64,000 nt of DNA from Saprospiraceae bacterium (GTDB lineage: Bacteria > Bacteroidota > Bacteroidia > Chitinophagales > Saprospiraceae): contig JAIPBL010000003.1 in the NCBI GenBank assembly GCA_021739645.1, positions 1 through 64,000 on the forward strand, written 5' to 3'. How positions within the stretch are numbered: position 1 is the first letter of the stretch; each line of letters opens with the position of its first letter. Both the position numbers and the translations under genes were made by a program. Below are positions 61,901-64,000 of the stretch, piece by piece. Under the pieces are notes generated by a model. It was not told the origin of the DNA. It made no database searches and was given only the letters and a program-made list of their open reading frames with translations.

Positions 61901-62696
61901 CTTCTGCAAAATTGCTGCAAATGGAAAGGATTTTTGGCCTAAGGGAAACTGATTTTGTAATTTCCGTGCAGCCATCGCTCACCGTGAGGGACATGGCGCA
62001 TCCCCATTCTGTTTGCGGGAAAATTCCGCTAGTGTTAGAGAAGCTGCCGTTAGAATTGGTCAAGGTGTACAGATAGTTTCCATTTCCGCCTGTCACTCCA
62101 GTCACATTCAAATTCCCATCAACGCCCACTTCAAAAGTGAAATTGGTCAAGGCGTTGCCACTGGTTTGGCAGGTTTCCACCGAAAAATTACCACAGGCAT
62201 CCGTCACTTTCACCCAATAGTTTGTACCACTTTGGATATTGGTAAATGATGGGTTGCTGGAAGGTGTGTTGGTTTGGTAGGGCCCTCCCAAGCCACCTGT
62301 TGAAATAGAAAAAGTCAATGGGGAGGCACCTCCTGTCACCAATGCTTCAACGGCACAGTTCCCGCACATAAGTGTTAAATCAAGATTTTGGTAGTTGCCA
62401 CCAACTGAAACAGTCTGAGTTGCGGAAGCACCACTGCTGCCATCTGTCACTGTGACGGTATAAAGGCAAGGTGGCAGATTATTAAAGGTGGAAGACTGCT
62501 GAGTCAATGGTAGTTGAAGGCAGGTACTGGAAAGTTGGTAATTGAGCGTGCCTGTCCCGCCTGATGCGCTAATCTGAATGCTCCCGTTCGAGGAGCAGGT
62601 GGCATTGGTTACTTGGTAGGTAAAACTAACCTGTGCACTCAAAAAAGCTACAGGAATGACAAAAAGTACAAAAACAATGATTGGTTTGATATTCAT
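58926..62696 (-). CDS. large SprB-type adhesin, T9SS type B
   Basis: This 1256-residue secreted protein has a signal peptide (MNIKPIIVFVLFVIPVAFLS) and is built from many ~80-residue beta domains of the SprB/Ig/PKD kind: early repeats with ATCSSNGSIQISASGGTG and LPPCLYTVTVTDG, later CFQDSNGVLLANPLAGIPPFEFEWSN and CFGIDDGYFEITGWSGGAGG. A type B sorting domain starts near residue 1158 (YVPNSFSPNGDGINDLF) and ends FGDMNLMN. By family it is an adhesin moved or displayed by the gliding/T9SS machinery. It is convergent with icd. Confidence 0.88.
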   Translation of the reverse strand: MNIKPIIVFVLFVIPVAFLSAQVSFTYQVTNATCSSNGSIQISASGGTGTLNYQLSSTCLQLPLTQQSSTFNNLPPCLYTVTVTDGSSGASATQTVSVGGNYQNLDLTLMCGNCAVEALVTGGASPLTFSISTGGLGGPYQTNTPSSNPSFTNIQSGTNYWVKVTDACGNFSVETCQTSGNALTNFTFEVGVDGNLNVTGVTGGNGNYLYTLTNSNGSFSNTSGIFPQTEWGCAMSLTVSDGCTEITKSVSLRPKILSICSNFAEGTATLGNVINGIPPFTFNYISPSNVTTSTTTNELTGLPINSSYYLFQVVDACGNKSDAIYKQKKYPLFQQDPPVSCSDNSISLFTPNGGCGGGFDADSWPFVVTCLTCSPVETKQVDTAGISITFNGSTPGNWELAVEDGCEDQMVCRDSVILLLKPVCDSVQALLIDRFTCDNGAISDRPMSTSGGLFVLFDENDNVLSTNTTGLFYVPDSGSYKVALNIPNCDLFEAEATLGYWQAVDPVLRTYIYNTVISGSCQTVYQLVINPEDGPFYLTGGPNNVSMLIDGDNLTSSCLSYSITSLLPGDYQLAEVDHCGVKNLHLPAPEFNLEAIPFGNCPGSGTITVSGAMNLVGWQDWGTANNATINWPSSITDNYSLDAVGPVNSQNGSPFTFVNVAAGEHTVYLYTLNSACPIDTAIIFVPEADTLSFDVSSGILCDGVGATTLEFEILSGKPPFVIEQVDCNNPAVVLATFNVQDSTIALPGFTFGDYCFRLIDSCVTSIDHQFSVQYFQDDIELAFNCDNTLTLSVDSLNATYSWLDENGNTVGNGHKINLPNPTVDATFTVFVNIGECIINRSITVPSTEIVPVLSIQGEPYFCQNDTVVLTAETNASQIVWGNGESSTSIATAIPGNYTVTVTNNLGCTATAAFLLTLDIPEAEIQILSGGSGFGLKCFQDSNGVLLANPLAGIPPFEFEWSNLEFTPQIANLKTNDYTVTLTDAIGCKDTTLITLTEPELFVPEFDLDSPRCFGIDDGYFEITGWSGGAGGVKAKLQGSQPVVAPIAFDNLPPGDFFIEIFDANGCTVDTSFRLDAPEELFMKLGDDITIELGDSVHVNPEISFTPVDSFAWISNTVQPLTELSFLAKPLKTVYYYLTVWDEKGCSLTDKMNIRVTKDLDVYVPNSFSPNGDGINDLFTIYARASAVRTVRQFQIFDRFGEKVFLRENFDPNEEPMGWDGRLDGQPMNPAVFVWKAEIEFVDGRVIQLFGDMNLMN

Positions 62697-62922
62697 GAGA
62701 TGGTTGTGTCTTAATTCCCAAAAACGTAAGCGAGTAAAACTAATAGCTTAATGCTCCAAAGTGTCGATTTTGTTTGCCAGATGGGAGATTTTTAGCCTGA
62801 GCCGATACCCAAAGGAGGGGTAGGGTGTAAGTTATGGTACCGGGCAGGGGTACCTAACCAATTTTTTTGCCAGTAACCGTGGAATTGAGGAAAGTCAGAA
62901 CATTTTACTCAGAAAACCTCGT
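62697..62922. other. gene-free spacer
   Basis: No gene, clear promoter box or hairpin was recognised in these 226 bp between the adhesin start and the BatE-like stop. Confidence 0.4.
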
Positions 62923-63681
62923 TTAAATTCGCTCCATAACCTGTTCGGGCAGCCAACCAAGCTCGCCATTTTCCAACCGGACTTGCCACCAGCCATTAAA
63001 ATTTTCGATTTGTTGAACCTTGACTCCCTCCTGTAACGTCATGATTTCTTGCGAGACATCATCAGGAGCAGCCCTTAAAATGGCTGTTTTTTGAATCAAA
63101 ATGGCCTGTTTGCTATTTTTTTCAAAACTAGCTCGACTGGTGGCCAAAGAATACGGCAAAAGGCTCAGCGCCAGAAAAACTATTCCCGCAGTTAAGCCCC
63201 ATTTTTTTTGAGTCCGAGTTTTGCCCAGGCCCCATACCCCCAGTGCCCCAAATCCCAACCACCAAAGCAACATCCCAGTTATGCCCATGCTCGTTGAAGA
63301 CATTGACATTCTCGCACTGTTCCACCATTCCGTGAGAAAAAAAGGGGGTAGCAGTTCTATCTCGTTGCTGATTTTTGATCGTAAAAAAGTCAGGTTTCTC
63401 CTTGCCGCTTCATGGTCTGGCGACTGAATCAATGCCCGCTCGTAGTGCAAGATGGCCCTGCCGGGGTTGTCTGATTTGTACCAAGCATTGCCGAGGTTGT
63501 ATTCCAAATCAGCAGAGCGCAGACCAGCGGCCAACAACTGCTCGTAAACCTTAATCGCCTTGGCGAAGTCCTTTTCTTGGTAGGCTTTGTTGCCTTCGGC
63601 AAAAATCCTTGTCTCATCACCAGCCAATAACTGCGTAAATGCGACTACCGATACCAACATCAATATCAAAACTCTTTTCAT
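62923..63681 (-). CDS. BatE-like TPR and SH3-domain membrane protein
   Basis: This 252-residue protein starts at ATG 63681 with a signal peptide (MKRVLILMLVSVVAFTQLLA). Two to three TPR units (about 22-95; AYQEKDFAKAIKVYEQLLAAG, LEYNLGNAWYKSDNPGRAIL), two membrane helices (about 135-155 and 163-183) and a bacterial SH3-like end (about 195-252; ILRAAPDDVSQEIMTLQEGVKV, NGWWQVRLENGELGWLP) match BatE of the aerotolerance operon. The other bat genes are not in the window and the neighbour upstream is on the other strand, so it is either the last gene of a bat operon that continues elsewhere or isolated. Confidence 0.8.
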   Translation of the reverse strand: MKRVLILMLVSVVAFTQLLAGDETRIFAEGNKAYQEKDFAKAIKVYEQLLAAGLRSADLEYNLGNAWYKSDNPGRAILHYERALIQSPDHEAARRNLTFLRSKISNEIELLPPFFLTEWWNSARMSMSSTSMGITGMLLWWLGFGALGVWGLGKTRTQKKWGLTAGIVFLALSLLPYSLATSRASFEKNSKQAILIQKTAILRAAPDDVSQEIMTLQEGVKVQQIENFNGWWQVRLENGELGWLPEQVMERI

Positions 63682-63727
63682 GTAAAGTTGATTTTTTATC
63701 AAAACACTCCCGTAGAATACCCCAAAA

Positions 63728-63753
63728 CTTTAATTCCCCAATTCCCCAATTCC
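63728..63753. repeat. AATTCCCC tandem repeat
   Basis: TTAATTCCCC, AATTCCCC, AATTCCCG follow each other in the divergent spacer between the BatE-like and VOC genes; another short tandem word of the kind seen in other spacers here. Confidence 0.55.
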
Positions 63754-63868
63754 CGCAAAATTCGTTTGAATGCTACCAAAACAAAGGGTTTGGTCAAAAA
63801 AAGCGAAAAAAAGTCTCAGCTTTGCACTCCTTTTTAAAAATGCAGTTTTTTTCAATTAGTTTTAAAAC

Positions 63869-64000
63869 ATGACGAACGGCAATCCACTTATCGCTGGCAT
63901 CCAGCAAATTGGCATCGGCAACCTCGATGTCCACACTACTTGGCGCTGGTATCGGGAGCACTTGGGCTTCGACGTGCCTGTTTTCGAAGAAGCTGCGGAG
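63869..64000 (+). CDS. VOC-family (glyoxalase/dioxygenase fold) protein, 3' truncated by window end
   Basis: Only the first 44 codons are visible, starting at ATG 63869 (MTNGNPLIAGIQQIGIGNLD). The segment GIQQIGIGNLDVHTTWRWYREHLGFDVPVF has the typical opening beta-alpha-beta of vicinal-oxygen-chelate proteins, where the HLGF stretch follows the first helix. Substrate and metal cannot be judged. Confidence 0.7.
   Translation, partial: MTNGNPLIAGIQQIGIGNLDVHTTWRWYREHLGFDVPVFEEAAE

Noticed and set aside
2979-64000. tRNA, rRNA or riboswitch genes
   Set aside because: No cloverleaf, rRNA-like block or known riboswitch core was recognised by eye in the spacers; a covariance-model scan would settle it.

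Overview
The window is chromosomal DNA from a Bacteroidota bacterium, most likely a member of the Saprospiria/Chitinophagia side of the phylum. The evidence is the presence of type IX secretion (T9SS) C-terminal sorting domains of both type A and type B, gliding-motility/SprB-type adhesins, a BatE-like protein, a cytophagalysin-type (M43) protease, and several promoter boxes of the Bacteroidota form TAnnTTTG, two of them with a TTG exactly 19 bp upstream. No tRNA, rRNA, CRISPR array, phage or insertion sequence was recognised.

Layout. 1-15.3 kb is a mixed housekeeping and secretion stretch: a secreted Asp-box (sortilin-like) protein whose signal peptide is interrupted by a stop codon, an M43 protease, a convergent M28 peptidase, an FKBP isomerase, trmD, a YjbR-like protein, two flavin oxidoreductases, a beta-helix protein, recQ, a glycosyltransferase and a small lipoprotein. 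15.5-38.4 kb, all on the minus strand, is the outstanding region: one adaptor (HlyD type), two ABC ATPases, a small decayed permease tail and EIGHT consecutive ~800-residue FtsX/MacB-type permeases. 38.4-41.3 kb holds the control unit: an NtrC-type sigma-54 activator and a histidine kinase with two membrane helices and almost no periplasmic loop. Between them lies a textbook sigma-54 promoter (-24/-12) facing the adaptor gene, with two upstream palindromes TGTTC-N6-GAACA spaced 22 bp apart.

41.4-48.9 kb carries three secreted proteins: a frameshifted T9SS protein whose promoter and lipoprotein leader are a copy of those of a downstream gene, a SprB-repeat adhesin, and a 1172-residue ThuA/sugar-dehydrogenase/cytochrome c protein. 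48.9-64 kb contains a secreted protein of unknown function, etfB-etfA, a PSCyt1/PSCyt2/PSD1 protein, a transaldolase-family aldolase, ruvB, a lipoprotein, icd, a second large SprB-type adhesin, a BatE-like TPR/SH3 protein and the first 44 codons of a VOC-family protein.

How the parts may work together (inference). The kinase/activator/adaptor/ATPase/permease block looks like a Bacteroidota counterpart of peptide-detoxification (Bce/MacAB-type) modules. An intramembrane-sensing kinase would activate, through sigma-54, a long operon supplying many alternative permeases to a single adaptor and a non-identical ATPase pair. The array seems to have grown by tandem duplication: the 3' ends of the eight genes are nearly the same at DNA level, and a ninth tail survives as a remnant. 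Many spacers in the window contain short tandemly repeated words (for example TGGTGAT/ATCACCA) arranged as hairpins, and one such element has entered a coding region in frame.
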